Below are positions 24,228 through 34,126 of a stretch of 55,518 bases of DNA, in pieces. Source of the DNA: Pseudomaricurvus alcaniphilus. GTDB lineage: Bacteria > Pseudomonadota > Gammaproteobacteria > Pseudomonadales > Cellvibrionaceae. The translations under genes were made by a program, and so were the position numbers. The notes below the pieces were generated by a model that saw only the letters and a program-made list of their open reading frames with translations, searched no databases and had not been told where the DNA came from. Positions within the stretch are counted from its first letter, which is position 1. Each line of letters starts with the position of its first letter. The DNA is taken from the NCBI RefSeq assembly GCF_011440395.1, contig NZ_JAAOIX010000015.1:1-55518 (forward strand), given 5' to 3'.

Positions 24228-25610
24228 CTAATAGTCCTTCGGCAGTTGTGCCTTGCGCTCTTCCAGCCGACTCAGCATCTGCTCGATGCTGGTCAGTTTG
24301 GCTCGCGCCCGCTGCTGGGCACAGCCGGCTTCGCACTCCAGGCGATCAAGGTAGAGCCAGTCACTGTAGGACACCCAATCGATGGCCCGGTTGTTGAGCT
24401 GGTTGACCACCTCTTTCCCGGTCAGGGTGGCGCAGGCCAACTTGCCCGCCTGCAGGTCCGCCAGCAAACTGGCAACGGTGTCGCGGGCGCATTTTTTGTT
24501 GTTGCCGATAATGCCCCGCGAACCGCGCCGGCTCCAACCGGTGACATAGGCGCCGGGAATTTCCGTCACCCGACCGTCGAGATTGGCAATCACCCCACGG
24601 CGCTCGTCAAACGGCAAGCCCGACAAGGGGTAGCTGCGGTAGCCGATGGCGCGCAACACCAGCCCCGTATCCAGAATCGATTCCTCTTCGGTGGGGCGCG
24701 CCTGCAAACGCCCCCGGGCATCGTGTTGCAAGTGGTTGCGCACCACCAGCAACTGCTCCACCTTGTCTGCTCCCAGCACTTCCACCGGCGAGGTCAGAAA
24801 GCGCAGCACGATGCGCTTGCGGGCCCCGGAAGCAGGACGCGCCGCCAGTTGCTGCAAGGTGCGCACCTTACGGCGGGTGGCCCAGTCGGCACCGTCCATC
24901 ACCACTTCATTGGCCGCCGGCAACTCGTCTGCATCCACCAGGACATCCACCCCCGGCAACTCGGCCAGCGCTTCCAGTTCGGGATTGTGAAACGCGCCCT
25001 GGAAGTGGCCGCGGCGGCCGAGAATCACCACTTCCTCAATACGACTGGCCGCCAGAGTCACCAATGCGTGCTCGGCAATGTCCGTCGATTGCAGCGCCGC
25101 CAGCGGCTGCATCAGGATCCGCGCCACATCGAGGGCCACATTGCCGTTGCCCACCACCACCGCGCGCCGGCAGGACAGGTCGAACTGCAACTGGCTGTAG
25201 TCCGGGTGGCCGTTGTACCAACCGACAAACTGCCGCGCCGCCCAGCACCCCGGCAACTCCTCGCCGGGGATGCCCATGCGCACATCACTGCTGGCGCCGA
25301 CGGCGTAAATGACCGCATCGTACCAGGCCTGCAACTCGGCCACGCGCACGTCGCGGCCCACTTCGACATTGCCAAAATACTGTACCCGGGAGTCGCCCAG
25401 AGTGAGGTTGAACTGGCGCTCGATAATGCGCTTCTTCTCTGGCCGATCCGGCGCCACCCCGGCCCTCACCAGGCCCCAGGGGGTTGGCAGGCGCTCGAAC
25501 ACATCCACCTCGAAATTCAACTCTGGTTGGTCCAGCAAGTGCCGGGTGGCGTACAGGCCCGCCGGGCCCGCCCCCACCACCGCCACCCGCCATTCTGCCG
25601 CGGCTTTCAC
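24228..25610 (-). CDS. Ferredoxin-NADP+ reductase, adrenodoxin-reductase (FprA) type
   Basis: 460 aa. GTG 25610 overlaps the TGA of the ferredoxin gene (GTGA), so the two are coupled. FAD-binding Rossmann VVGAGPAGLYATRH at the start, the ERLPTPWGLVRAGVAPD family motif, and NADP-binding VVVGNGNVALDVARIL in the middle. It moves electrons between NADPH and the adjacent ferredoxin. The C-terminus has a His-free, Cys-containing helical extension (LECEAGCAQQRARAK). The acceptor enzyme is not nearby. Confidence 0.9.
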   Translation of the reverse strand: MKAAAEWRVAVVGAGPAGLYATRHLLDQPELNFEVDVFERLPTPWGLVRAGVAPDRPEKKRIIERQFNLTLGDSRVQYFGNVEVGRDVRVAELQAWYDAVIYAVGASSDVRMGIPGEELPGCWAARQFVGWYNGHPDYSQLQFDLSCRRAVVVGNGNVALDVARILMQPLAALQSTDIAEHALVTLAASRIEEVVILGRRGHFQGAFHNPELEALAELPGVDVLVDADELPAANEVVMDGADWATRRKVRTLQQLAARPASGARKRIVLRFLTSPVEVLGADKVEQLLVVRNHLQHDARGRLQARPTEEESILDTGLVLRAIGYRSYPLSGLPFDERRGVIANLDGRVTEIPGAYVTGWSRRGSRGIIGNNKKCARDTVASLLADLQAGKLACATLTGKEVVNQLNNRAIDWVSYSDWLYLDRLECEAGCAQQRARAKLTSIEQMLSRLEERKAQLPKDY

Positions 25611-25870
25611 GACTCGGACTCGCGGAAATACTGGCGGTTGATGGCGGCGTAGTGTTGCCACTTCAGCGGCAGTGCCCCGGCTTCGTATATGGCCAGCACC
25701 GGACACACATCGACACAGGCGGCACAGTCGATGCAGGCCGCGGGATCGATATAGAGCTGTTCGGTGTCGTCGTAGGCGGGGTCGTCGGGGCGCGGCCCGA
25801 TGCAGTCGACCGGACAAATGTCAACGCAGGAGGAGTCCGCCACACAGGCCGCGGTAATCACGTATGCCAT
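25607..25870 (-). CDS. fdxA: 7Fe-type ferredoxin (3Fe-4S/4Fe-4S)
   Basis: 87 aa, ATG 25870. The N-terminal Cys set is C9, C15, C19 and C23 (SSCVDICPVDC) and the second set CIDCAACVDVCP, the usual arrangement of FdxA-like bacterial ferredoxins. It is acidic and cytoplasmic. Slightly shorter than the usual ~107 residues at the C-terminus. Co-translated with the reductase. Confidence 0.9.
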   Translation of the reverse strand: MAYVITAACVADSSCVDICPVDCIGPRPDDPAYDDTEQLYIDPAACIDCAACVDVCPVLAIYEAGALPLKWQHYAAINRQYFRESES

Positions 25871-25968
25871 TTGAGTTCACCCGATTATTGTTAATAATGC
25901 GTTTGAAACGGCGTAGACGTTCTGTTTACAGGGTCAGCTTGTTTGTGCTTGGAAAGCTCCTGATGCTA

Positions 25969-25995
25969 GCCCTTTATAATGGGAATATAAAGGGC
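25969..25995. terminator. Palindrome between ferredoxin and mmsA genes
   Basis: GCCCTTTATA (25969-25978) and TATAAAGGGC (25986-25995), a perfect 10-bp stem with a 7-base loop. It sits after the mmsA operon stop and before the ferredoxin start, so it is either the mmsA terminator or an operator for the ferredoxin operon. Confidence 0.5.
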
Positions 25996-26012
25996 CTGGT
26001 AAAAGCGTGGTC

Positions 26013-27515
<1,503 letters not shown>

Positions 27516-27531
27516 TGTACGTAGCTCCTCT

Positions 27532-27583
27532 TTGCGAGGGTCCCGTTGAGAGAGTTGTGTTGCGAGGGTCACGCTGAGAGAGT
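27532..27583. repeat. 24-bp direct repeat upstream of mmsA
   Basis: Two copies of TTGCGAGGGTCNCGNTGAGA followed by GAGT, starting at 27532 and 27560 (28-bp period, two mismatches). Placed 17-68 bp upstream of the mmsA start; a possible regulator-binding tandem site or a simple duplication. Confidence 0.6.
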
Positions 27584-27712
27584 CAAGCTTGTCGGGCAGC
27601 AGCGGGCGCCTCAGGAGCACCTCCCGCTGCTGCCCCGACCAGACTGCCGCACTGGCGGATGACGACAGGGCAACAATGACCAAACTCCAACCCTGCTTGA
27701 GACCCCAGCTCC

Positions 27713-28519
27713 CTATTTATCGGGGTAAAACACCGGTTCGCGCTTCTCGATAAAGGCGCTGACCGCCTCCTTGTGCTCGGCTGAACTGCGGCAGCGCATA
27801 AAACTTGTCACCTCCTGCCGGAGATAATCGGTCGGCGGCTTGGTAATGGCAATATTGAGGTTCTGCTTGATCCGGCCCAGGGCCTCGGCGGGCCCCATTG
27901 CCAGCTGTCGAGCGACACCGTACACCTGCTGCTCCAGCTCCTCATCGGGCACACAGCGGGTCACCAGACCCATGCTGGCAGCCTCCTGGGCCGGCACTTT
28001 TGGCGTCAGCAGACAGAACTCCCGCGCCTGGGACACCCCCAGTAATTGCTGCAGGAAGTAGGCACCGCCAAAATCCCCGCTCAGGCCGATATTACCGTTG
28101 GCAAAACAGAGCTTCGCCGACCAGTCGGCAAAGCGAAAATCACAGGCCGCGGCCAGTGACAAACCACTGCCGGCGGCGGTGCCGCGAATCATGGCAATGG
28201 TCGGCTTTGGCATCTTGTGCAACAGCATGCTGATCTCAGCCCCCAGCTGCAGCAGGCGCTCGCTGGACATACCGCGCTTGCCGGACTGGCGGGACTTTCC
28301 GCCCATGGCATGAATGTCACTGCCGACACAAAATTCCTTGTCGGCACCGGTCAGCACGATGGCGCCAACCTGGTCGTCCTTGGCGGCGGCACTCACGACC
28401 TGGTGCAGCAATACCGTCAATTGACCGTTAATCGAGTTGCGCGCCTGCGGCCGATTCAAGGTGATGGTCAGGACCCGGTTTTCCAAGCTGGTCAAGACCG
28501 TAGGTTCGTTCTTTTTCAT
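27713..28519 (-). CDS. Enoyl-CoA hydratase/isomerase-family protein
   Basis: 268 aa, ATG 28519. Crotonase fold: [10 protein letters not shown], oxyanion-hole strand [19 protein letters not shown]. Where hydratases have a second catalytic Glu, this protein has [17 protein letters not shown] with Asp149, the arrangement of PaaG-like isomerases rather than true hydratases. Role in a CoA pathway with mmsA is likely (fatty acid, valine or aromatic-ring degradation). First gene of the presumed operon. Confidence 0.85.
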   Translation of the reverse strand: MKKNEPTVLTSLENRVLTITLNRPQARNSINGQLTVLLHQVVSAAAKDDQVGAIVLTGADKEFCVGSDIHAMGGKSRQSGKRGMSSERLLQLGAEISMLLHKMPKPTIAMIRGTAAGSGLSLAAACDFRFADWSAKLCFANGNIGLSGDFGGAYFLQQLLGVSQAREFCLLTPKVPAQEAASMGLVTRCVPDEELEQQVYGVARQLAMGPAEALGRIKQNLNIAITKPPTDYLRQEVTSFMRCRSSAEHKEAVSAFIEKREPVFYPDK

Positions 28520-28573
28520 AATTGATTCCTGTGTATGCCGCACCTGGACGGCAGGAAGGGATATACTGCTACC

Positions 28574-28595
28574 ATTCTCGAAGGCAGTCGAGAAT
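28574..28595. promoter_or_regulatory. Inverted repeat, candidate operator of crotonase-mmsA operon
   Basis: ATTCTCGA (28574-28581), 6-base spacer, TCGAGAAT (28588-28595), perfect. It lies 55 bp upstream of the crotonase ATG and about 110 bp upstream of the divergent phasin gene, where a repressor could act on either. AT-rich promoter-like DNA follows (28595-28660). Confidence 0.5.
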
Positions 28596-28708
28596 TTAGA
28601 TTAAGTTTCGCAGCCTAGTTTAGTATGCAATTTCTATATATAACCACTAAATTGTGTTGTTATGGGTCCGGTAACTGACCCGAATAATCCAGCAGGAGAA
28701 AATAGACG

Positions 28709-29530
28709 ATGGCCAAAAAATCCTACTCAGCAAAAATTTCTTCCAAACTGGAGGAAATCAACAAAACGATTGAAGAGCGCTTCAAGAAAGTCCACGACCG
28801 CGCCAACGCCCTGCGCAGTGATTTCGGTACCCCCCTGAAGGAGTATATCGACGAATTGCAAGCGGTGGTCAAGAGCACGATCGATCTTAACAAAAAAACC
28901 CTCGACAAGGGCCTCGAAGTCAACAAACACTATATTGCCAAGGTGCGTGAGACCAGCGAAGCGGCCATCCAGCACTCCCGGGAGGAGTTCGAGAAAACCG
29001 CAGCCGACATCCGCGCCGCCCTGGACAAGGCCGTAGAAGATCTGAAATCCGAAGCCGAAAAGCAGACTGACAGCGTCAAGGACAGCCTCAAAAGCGGCAC
29101 CTCACGCCTGGAAGAAAGCCTCAACACCCTGAAAAAAGCCGCCCACGACGTTGGTGAAACCCTGGCCTCAAAGCGCTCCGGCAAAAAGGCCGCCGCCAAG
29201 CCAGCCCCGCAGCCAATGGCGCAACCGGCAGCCGCAGTAAAACCCAAGCCCGTAGAGCCCGCAGCACCGGCAGCCACCCCACCGAAAAAAGCCCCGCCAA
29301 CCCCCAAAGCCCCGGTCGCCGCAAAAGCTCCTGCCGCTAAAAAGGCTCCGGCCGCCAAGAAAGCAGCAGCGCCTAAAAAGGCTCCCGCAGCCAAGAAAGC
29401 GCCAGCCGCTAAAAAAGCTCCGGCCGCCAAGAAGGCTCCCGCGGCTAAAAAGGCTCCAGCGGCCAAAAAAGCCCCGGCGAAGAAACCTGCCGCCCCCAAA
29501 GCTCCACCAGCCCCAAAAGACGCTGAGTGA
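28709..29530 (+). CDS. PhaF-like phasin with histone-like Lys/Ala/Pro tail
   Basis: 273 aa; AGGAG lies twelve bases before the ATG. Residues 1-150 are a long amphipathic helical/coiled-coil region (phasin-like, SKLEEINKTIEERFKK). Residues ~155-265 are a tail of repeated AAKKAP units, as in PhaF and AlgP, which bind DNA like histone H1. Such proteins coat polyhydroxyalkanoate granules and tether them to the nucleoid. No phaC or phaZ is in the window, so the link to PHA is by family only. The tail is coded by a ~15-bp repeat and its length is probably variable. Confidence 0.8.
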   Translation: MAKKSYSAKISSKLEEINKTIEERFKKVHDRANALRSDFGTPLKEYIDELQAVVKSTIDLNKKTLDKGLEVNKHYIAKVRETSEAAIQHSREEFEKTAADIRAALDKAVEDLKSEAEKQTDSVKDSLKSGTSRLEESLNTLKKAAHDVGETLASKRSGKKAAAKPAPQPMAQPAAAVKPKPVEPAAPAATPPKKAPPTPKAPVAAKAPAAKKAPAAKKAAAPKKAPAAKKAPAAKKAPAAKKAPAAKKAPAAKKAPAKKPAAPKAPPAPKDAE

Positions 29531-29535
29531 AGCTT

Positions 29536-29568
29536 GCCTGGCAACAAGCAACCCGTTTGTTGCCAGGC
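29536..29568 (+). terminator. Hairpin after the phasin gene
   Basis: GCCTGGCAACAA / TTGTTGCCAGGC, a perfect 12-bp stem with loop 29548-29556, five bases after the stop. It lacks a U-tract, so it may be an attenuated or factor-assisted stop. Confidence 0.6.
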
Positions 29569-29695
29569 CTACCGGCCCCTGGTAACGCAGCCAATCCGGC
29601 GCCAGTAAAAAATCTTGCACTTTGTGCCAATCCGCAATTGACAACACCGGCCGAGGTATTTATTATGCGCGGCCTTAACGGGGACAACCCGTTAT

Positions 29696-29782
29696 GCCCA
29701 GGTGGTGAAATTGGTAGACACGCTAGCTTCAGGTGCTAGTGCTCGCAAGGGCGTGGAGGTTCAAGTCCTCTCCTGGGCACCA
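29696..29782 (+). tRNA. leuT: tRNA-Leu (anticodon CAG)
   Basis: 87 nt with encoded CCA (29780-29782). Acceptor arms GCCCAGG / CCTGGGC pair, the D arm GTGAAATTGGTAGACAC has the Leu form, and the anticodon stem GCTAG/CTAGT brackets CTTCAGG with anticodon CAG. A long variable arm (class II) and the T arm GAGGTTCAAGTCCTC are present. The gene symbol is a guess among tRNA-Leu genes. Its 3' end is the attachment point of the island downstream. Confidence 0.95.
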
Positions 29783-29787
29783 ATTCA
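29759..29787. repeat. Left att-like direct repeat (tRNA-Leu 3' end)
   Basis: GTTCAAGTCCTCTCCTGGGC followed by ACCAATTCA covers the T arm, acceptor 3' strand, CCA and the first transcribed bases after it. Matches 31911-31939 at 28 of 29 positions. Confidence 0.75.
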
Positions 29788-29791
29788 GAAG

Positions 29792-29821
29792 GCCCCGTTC
29801 TCAGGAACGGGGCTTTTTTTA
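29792..29821 (+). terminator. Rho-independent terminator of tRNA-Leu
   Basis: GCCCCGTTC, loop TCAG, GAACGGGGC, then eight T. A textbook terminator ten bases after CCA. Confidence 0.95.
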
Positions 29822-29939
29822 TGCCCTGACAACGGTTCGGACTCCCGGCCACCGATCACAGACCGGCGGCGTTCACTGCGGCGCAAAGCGATGCTTTGCA
29901 AACGCCTGGCTCACCCTCTCCTGGGCACCAATTCAGAAG

Positions 29940-29969
29940 GCCCCGTTCTCAGGAACGGGGCTTTTTTTA
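29940..29969 (+). terminator. Duplicate terminator in second 148-bp unit
   Basis: Exact copy of the tRNA terminator, 148 bp downstream. Confidence 0.9.
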
Positions 29970-30109
29970 TGCCCTGACAACGGTTCGGACTCCCGGCCAC
30001 CGATCACAGATCGGCGGCGTTCACTGCGGCGCAAAGCGATGCTTTGCAAACGCCTGGCTCACCCTCTCCTGGGCACCCCCACCGACAGCTCCCCCCTCCA
30101 GTAGTGAGC

Positions 30110-30156
30110 GACACCTCTGCTTACCATATCTAGCGATAAAGATAAGCAGAGGTGTC
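30110..30156 (+). promoter_or_regulatory. 14-bp inverted repeat upstream of hipB
   Basis: GACACCTCTGCTTA (30110-30123) and TAAGCAGAGGTGTC (30143-30156) are exact complements with 19 bases between them. They lie 70-115 bp upstream of hipB, before a promoter-like AT stretch (TATACT at about 30190). Candidate HipB operator; alternatively a terminator shielding the module. Confidence 0.5.
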
Positions 30157-30224
30157 ACAAATTACATTTACTTTAATTTAAGTGGGCACTATACTTATCA
30201 TAATTTGACAAATTGGTAGCTGTA

Positions 30225-30548
30225 ATGCCCAAATTAGAGCCCGATCAAAAGCGAAGTGCTGTAGTCTTCCCCAAAAACAGGAAGGTTTTAGAGCAACTCG
30301 GCGACAACATTAAACTGGCCTGTAAACGCAGAGGATATACCCAAGTTCTGATTTCAGAGAGAACCGGGTTAAGCCGTCTGACTATTCGCAAGATTGAACA
30401 TGGGGATCCTAAAGTTTCCATCGGTCACTATGTCGCCGTCCTCAGTGTTCTGGGATTAACGGACGATTTTGCGAGGGTTGCCAATGACGATGAACTCGGC
30501 CGCAAACTCCAGGACATCAAACTGATGAGCAAAAAAAAAGGTAAATAG
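30225..30548 (+). CDS. hipB: HipB-like XRE-family antitoxin
   Basis: 107 aa from ATG 30225; an in-frame TTG 12 bases upstream is possible. Helix-turn-helix at about residues 25-80 (LGDNIKLACKRRGYTQ, LISERTGLSRLTIRKIEHG) of the Cro/C1 type. In HipBA modules the antitoxin represses its own operon and neutralises the HipA kinase. It is followed 2 bp later by hipA. AT-richer than the flanking core genes, which fits acquisition. Confidence 0.85.
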   Translation: MPKLEPDQKRSAVVFPKNRKVLEQLGDNIKLACKRRGYTQVLISERTGLSRLTIRKIEHGDPKVSIGHYVAVLSVLGLTDDFARVANDDELGRKLQDIKLMSKKKGK

Positions 30549-30550
30549 CA

Positions 30551-31789
30551 ATGAGTACGGCAGCCTATGTCTTTGCTGACTGGGAAGAGTTTGATGAACC
30601 TACTCTAGTGGGTACTCTGCGATCCTCTGCCATCAAAAATAAAGAGCATTTTAGCTTTCACTACGACAACGATTGGCTGCAGTCTCCCTATGCGCAAAAA
30701 ATCGATCCAGACTTAAATCTCTATTCGGGAGAGCAACACAGCGCGGACGCCAAAAACTTCAGAACCTTTCTGGATTCCTGCCCAGACCGCTGGGGCCGAC
30801 TGCTCATGAAGCGCCGCGAAGCTATTATTGCCCGCCAGGAAGAACGCCGGCCAAATGTACTCTACGAAATAGATTACCTACTGGGCGTCCATGACTATTA
30901 CCGTTTGGGGGCATTGCGATTCAAGCGAGACATGAAAGGGGCGTTTCTGGATAATGACGAAAAACTGGCGGCACCACCTATTTCTTCGCTACGAGATCTC
31001 GAATACGCGGCTCAACGAGTTGAAGCCAACAGCAATACAGACGAACCTGAATACTTAAAGTGGTTAACCATGCTGATGTCTCCGGGCTCCTCTCTGGGTG
31101 GGGCTCGGCCCAAAGCCAGCGTTGTCGATGAAAACAAACAATTGTGGATTGCCAAATTTCCCAGCCAGCACGATGATCATGACATTGCCGCCTGGGAATT
31201 TGTTGTTAACCAATTGGCCCTTGGTGCCGATATTCAGATGGCAGAATGCCGGATTGATAAATTCAACAGCTCTCATCATACATTTTTGACCAAGCGGTTT
31301 GATCGCACGCCAGACAGCCGCTTACATTTCACTTCAGCCATGACCCAGCTTGGATACTATGATGGTGATTATGACGCAAGCTATCTGGAGCTGGCTCAGT
31401 TTCTTACTGAACATGGAGCCAACACAAAAAAAGACCTGGCACAATTATGGCGACGCATTATATTTAATATCGCCGTTTCGAATACGGATGATCACTTGAG
31501 AAACCATGGTTTCATTTACAGCAATGGTGGCTGGTTACTATCCCCCGCCTACGACATCAACCCGGTCACACCCGCTAATGGCCTGCACCTGAATATCACC
31601 GATGACGACAACAGCCTTAGCTATGAACTGGCGATGGACGTTATCGAATTTTTCCAACTCAGCACATCAGAGGCTCAGCTTATAAAAGAAGAAGTGCTGA
31701 CTAGTGTTGCCCGCTGGGAAACAGTGGCAAACTCTATCAATATTAGCCGAAGTGAACAGCGGAATATGGCAAGTGCATTCAACGTCTAA
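30551..31789 (+). CDS. hipA: HipA-family serine/threonine kinase toxin
   Basis: 412 aa. N-terminal HipA-N subdomain, then the P-loop-like GSSLGGARPK (179-188) with its family Ser, ATP-binding Lys202 (WIAKFPS), catalytic loop NTDDHLRN (311-318) and metal site Asp335 (PAYDINP). All kinase residues are present, so it should be active. Known HipA enzymes phosphorylate aminoacyl-tRNA synthetases and cause growth arrest; this target is not known. Together with hipB it is the only cargo between the two tRNA-derived repeats. Confidence 0.9.
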   Translation: MSTAAYVFADWEEFDEPTLVGTLRSSAIKNKEHFSFHYDNDWLQSPYAQKIDPDLNLYSGEQHSADAKNFRTFLDSCPDRWGRLLMKRREAIIARQEERRPNVLYEIDYLLGVHDYYRLGALRFKRDMKGAFLDNDEKLAAPPISSLRDLEYAAQRVEANSNTDEPEYLKWLTMLMSPGSSLGGARPKASVVDENKQLWIAKFPSQHDDHDIAAWEFVVNQLALGADIQMAECRIDKFNSSHHTFLTKRFDRTPDSRLHFTSAMTQLGYYDGDYDASYLELAQFLTEHGANTKKDLAQLWRRIIFNIAVSNTDDHLRNHGFIYSNGGWLLSPAYDINPVTPANGLHLNITDDDNSLSYELAMDVIEFFQLSTSEAQLIKEEVLTSVARWETVANSINISRSEQRNMASAFNV

Positions 31790-31910
31790 GCCAGCATCAC
31801 ACACTAATCCGCGCTAACAAAATAATGCCTATGGAACGTGAGTGGAACGCAGAAGTTATCGCCACTCATATCTTGTTGTTTTTATTATCTTTATTCAAGT
31901 GACCACGGAA

Positions 31911-32020
31911 GTTCAAGTCCTCTCCTGGGCTCCAATTCAAAAGCTCTGACCCACGGATTAAGGCTTTTTTTATGCCCTGAAAACGGCTCGGACTCCCGGC
32001 CACTGCGGCGCAAAGCGCCT
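31911..32020 (+). repeat. Right att-like repeat: decayed copy of tRNA-Leu 3' end and terminator
   Basis: GTTCAAGTCCTCTCCTGGGC (31911-31930) followed by TCCAATTCA repeats the tRNA 3' end with one change. Then come a degraded terminator (GGCTTTTTTT at 31962-31971) and spacer phrases ATGCCCTGA, CTCGGACTCCCGGCCA and GCGGCGCAAAGCG shared with the 148-bp units. This marks the right border of a ~2.15-kb islet. The gap 31790-31910 holds nothing else recognisable. Confidence 0.85.
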
Positions 32021-33435
32021 TACTGTGCAGCGAGAGTTAAAATGTGCCCCTTTCCGTCGATAGTGACAACCAGGAGAATACTGCCATCAGGAGCGACACT
32101 AATATCACGAATTCGGCCGCGATCAGTCAAAATTATATCTGAACTAATCACTTCACCATTCTCGACGCTATACATCTGCAAGTCTTGAATTCCCAATCCA
32201 CCCACCAGCAATTTATCTTTCCATTTTGTAAACATATCACCGGTATAGAACGCCATACCCGCCGGTGCGATAGAGGGTACCCAATAATGTTTAGGTTGCT
32301 CCATACCCTCCTTCGCGGTTTCATGTGTGATGGGTGTACCGTCATAATTCATGCCGTAGGTAATTTCTGGCCAACCATAGTTTATTCCACGCCTGATCAC
32401 GTTAAGCTCATCACCACCTCGTGGCCCATGTTCCGTTTCCCAAATTAAACCTGTGTTTGCTTCGATGGCCATGCCCTGCGGATTACGATGACCATAGCTC
32501 CAAATTCCGGGTAACGCGTTATCTGCATCGACGAATGGATTGTCCTCAGGAATACCACCGTTTTCATGCAAACGGAATATCTTTCCATTGGGCGAATCCA
32601 AATCCTGCGCTGAAGGGCGATCCCCGCGATCGCCAGTTGAAAAATAGACATAACCATTATGAACAATAATTCTTGACCCAAAATGACGACCTGAATCCGT
32701 ATGAGTCGTCACATCAGCTTCGAAAATATCCTGGTGTTCGATCCAATACCCGTCCTTGATTTTTCCCCGTGCAATCTTGGCATTACCCTTTTTACCGTCT
32801 TTCGTACTCGCGTAGGCCAAATAGATCCAGCCGTTGTTTTTGTAGTCGGGATGAAGTGTGATGTCGAGCAAACCACCCTGAACATGGTGCCATATCTCAG
32901 GAAGGCCTTTAACTGCTTCAATCAGCTTGCCAGAGGCTGATATATGCAATAACGCCCCATCTCTTCGAGTTACGAGCATGGACCCATCAGGCAGATACTC
33001 AACGGCCCATAATATTTCGTCAGCGATATGCAGGGTATCAATACGAAAGGTGTGACCCATGGAAGTCAGGACATTTGATCGCGTATCATCGCGTTGCCCA
33101 TCCTGATGGAAGTTGTGACGCTGCTCTGCAATATAAATAACCAGTGACCGTACCTCAGCGGGCGACAACGAATTTCCCCATGCGGGCATGCCACGTGCAG
33201 TGGCGCCCTCAGAAATGATGCGCGCAAGCGTTTCGGTCGTCCCATCCACCAACCACGTCTCATCCAGCAATGATCCAGCCATACCTCCGGATAAATCAGC
33301 GCCATGACACGATGCACATTTTTCCGCAAATAATTCATCTGCTTGAGGTGCTGCGCCTGTTGCGGTTGCTTTCACGCAGATTAACAGTGCCATCCAGAGT
33401 GCTTGCTTCATCATCAATTTGCCACTTTTGAACAT
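32020..33435 (-). CDS. Exported cytochrome c / PQQ-type aldose dehydrogenase fusion
   Basis: About 471 aa from ATG 33435 (ATG 33414 is also possible). A signal peptide (to about 28) is followed by a cytochrome c domain, haem site C40-ASC-H44 (CASCH) with axial M83 (GMPAWG). Then comes a six-bladed propeller of the soluble glucose/aldose dehydrogenase family: YGHRNPQGMAIEANTG, TEHGPRGGDELN and INYGWPEITYG are characteristic. It would oxidise a sugar in the periplasm to its lactone and pass electrons to its own haem. In this locus galactose or glucose from LacZ is the natural guess. The reading frame is open upstream into dgoA remains. Confidence 0.85.
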   Translation of the reverse strand: MFKSGKLMMKQALWMALLICVKATATGAAPQADELFAEKCASCHGADLSGGMAGSLLDETWLVDGTTETLARIISEGATARGMPAWGNSLSPAEVRSLVIYIAEQRHNFHQDGQRDDTRSNVLTSMGHTFRIDTLHIADEILWAVEYLPDGSMLVTRRDGALLHISASGKLIEAVKGLPEIWHHVQGGLLDITLHPDYKNNGWIYLAYASTKDGKKGNAKIARGKIKDGYWIEHQDIFEADVTTHTDSGRHFGSRIIVHNGYVYFSTGDRGDRPSAQDLDSPNGKIFRLHENGGIPEDNPFVDADNALPGIWSYGHRNPQGMAIEANTGLIWETEHGPRGGDELNVIRRGINYGWPEITYGMNYDGTPITHETAKEGMEQPKHYWVPSIAPAGMAFYTGDMFTKWKDKLLVGGLGIQDLQMYSVENGEVISSDIILTDRGRIRDISVAPDGSILLVVTIDGKGHILTLAAQ

Positions 33436-33504
33436 TGAAAATTTCCGGTGCTTACAACCCTGACGAATTGCTCTGCTGGAAATAGCAGACAACTCTGTCC
33501 ACCA

Positions 33505-33742
33505 TGGGCGAAGTAAGTGCACCCCGGGGAAAATCTTAATCTGCTCTGCCCCCGCTTTTATGACTGCAAATGCTTCCGTTGGAGTTAGGCAACCGGGCAA
33601 AACTTACAACCCTTAATTCAACGTCGCCTCAATAACCTCTACGCAGGTATTGGGAGAAACCACGACTTCCCGTAAAATCCGGCACCTCCTCCGATGTAAT
33701 GCCACGTAAAATTGCCATCAGGGGACATTTTTCCAGAAACAT
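33505..33742 (-). pseudogene. dgoA: Remnant of 2-dehydro-3-deoxy-6-phosphogalactonate aldolase (dgoA)
   Basis: Three collinear pieces of the aldolase survive in different frames. At the start: ATG 33742 MFLEKCPLMAILRGITSEE, which matches the family N-terminus. Then VIEATLN (like VEIPLN). Then PGCLTPTEAFAVIKAGAEQI and KIFPG (33600-33520), which matches the Schiff-base/phosphate region. The central ~100 residues and the C-terminus are missing, and frameshifts and a TAA separate the pieces. The last piece runs in frame toward the dehydrogenase gene. KDPGal aldolase splits the last intermediate of galactonate degradation, so its loss matters for this locus. Confidence 0.75.
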
Positions 33743-33805
33743 GTCCATCCTGGTGTGCATTGACAGGCGCCGTTACCTCGTAACATTTTATCAGGCAAAA
33801 CAATT

Positions 33806-33832
33806 ATTGTATATTATCGATTGTTAACTATT
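33806..33832. promoter_or_regulatory. AT-rich inverted repeat upstream of dgoA remnant
   Basis: ATTATC..GATAAT flank ATTGTTAAC in the stretch around 33812-33837. ATTGTTAAC is similar to the half site ATTGTCAAC found before lacZ. Approximate position; possible shared operator. Confidence 0.3.
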
Positions 33833-33859
33833 GATAATTTTGGGTGCGTTATGGGGCGT

Positions 33860-34008
33860 CTATACACACTTATACATCGCTGACATAAAGGTGGGTACAT
33901 CACCATGTTTGTGATTGGTGAGATCCGCCCCAGGTGCGAGCCGTGGCAACAGGAGGAGTAGGAGCAGACGGCAATCAGAATAGAGAGCTTGTTTTTCTGA
34001 TTTTTCAT
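33860..34008 (-). pseudogene. Possible remnant of an exported protein (frameshifted)
   Basis: ATG 34008 starts MKNQKNKLSILIAV, which looks like a signal peptide. The hydrophobic run and cleavage region continue only in another frame (LLLLLLLPRLAPGADLTNH) before a stop near 33860. This suggests a signal peptide split by a frameshift and a lost body. The surrounding stretch 33743-34126 holds no intact gene; an AT-rich palindromic region lies at 33800-33835. Confidence 0.3.
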
Positions 34009-34126
34009 ATTCGATTTCGACCTGCTAAATAACCAATCTCAGATACGAAAAATCAAACCGAAAAGCACGAGGTGTCGCCCCACAGCCAGCGATACTCCTA
34101 TATTCGCTGGCCAACTGAATTGCCGG

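Larger units (their letters stand above)
29767..30078 (+). repeat. 148-bp tandem repeat of tRNA 3' end, terminator and spacer
   Basis: Two complete units (29767-29914, 29915-30062) and a 16-base third start (30063-30078). Each begins CCTCTCCTGGGCACC, the tRNA acceptor 3' strand, then the terminator hairpin, then a spacer with GCAAAGCGATGCTTTGC. Units differ by a single base or so (CAGACCGGC versus CAGATCGGC), so duplication is recent. No second full tRNA is present. Confidence 0.9.

Noticed and set aside
29915-30078. Further tRNA-Leu genes in the tandem repeat
   Set aside because: Only the acceptor 3' strand and terminator are repeated; D, anticodon and T arms are missing.
33435-33600. N-terminal extension of the aldose dehydrogenase starting PGCLTPTEAF
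   Set aside because: This stretch matches KDPGal aldolase and lies before a good signal peptide; the in-frame join is accidental.
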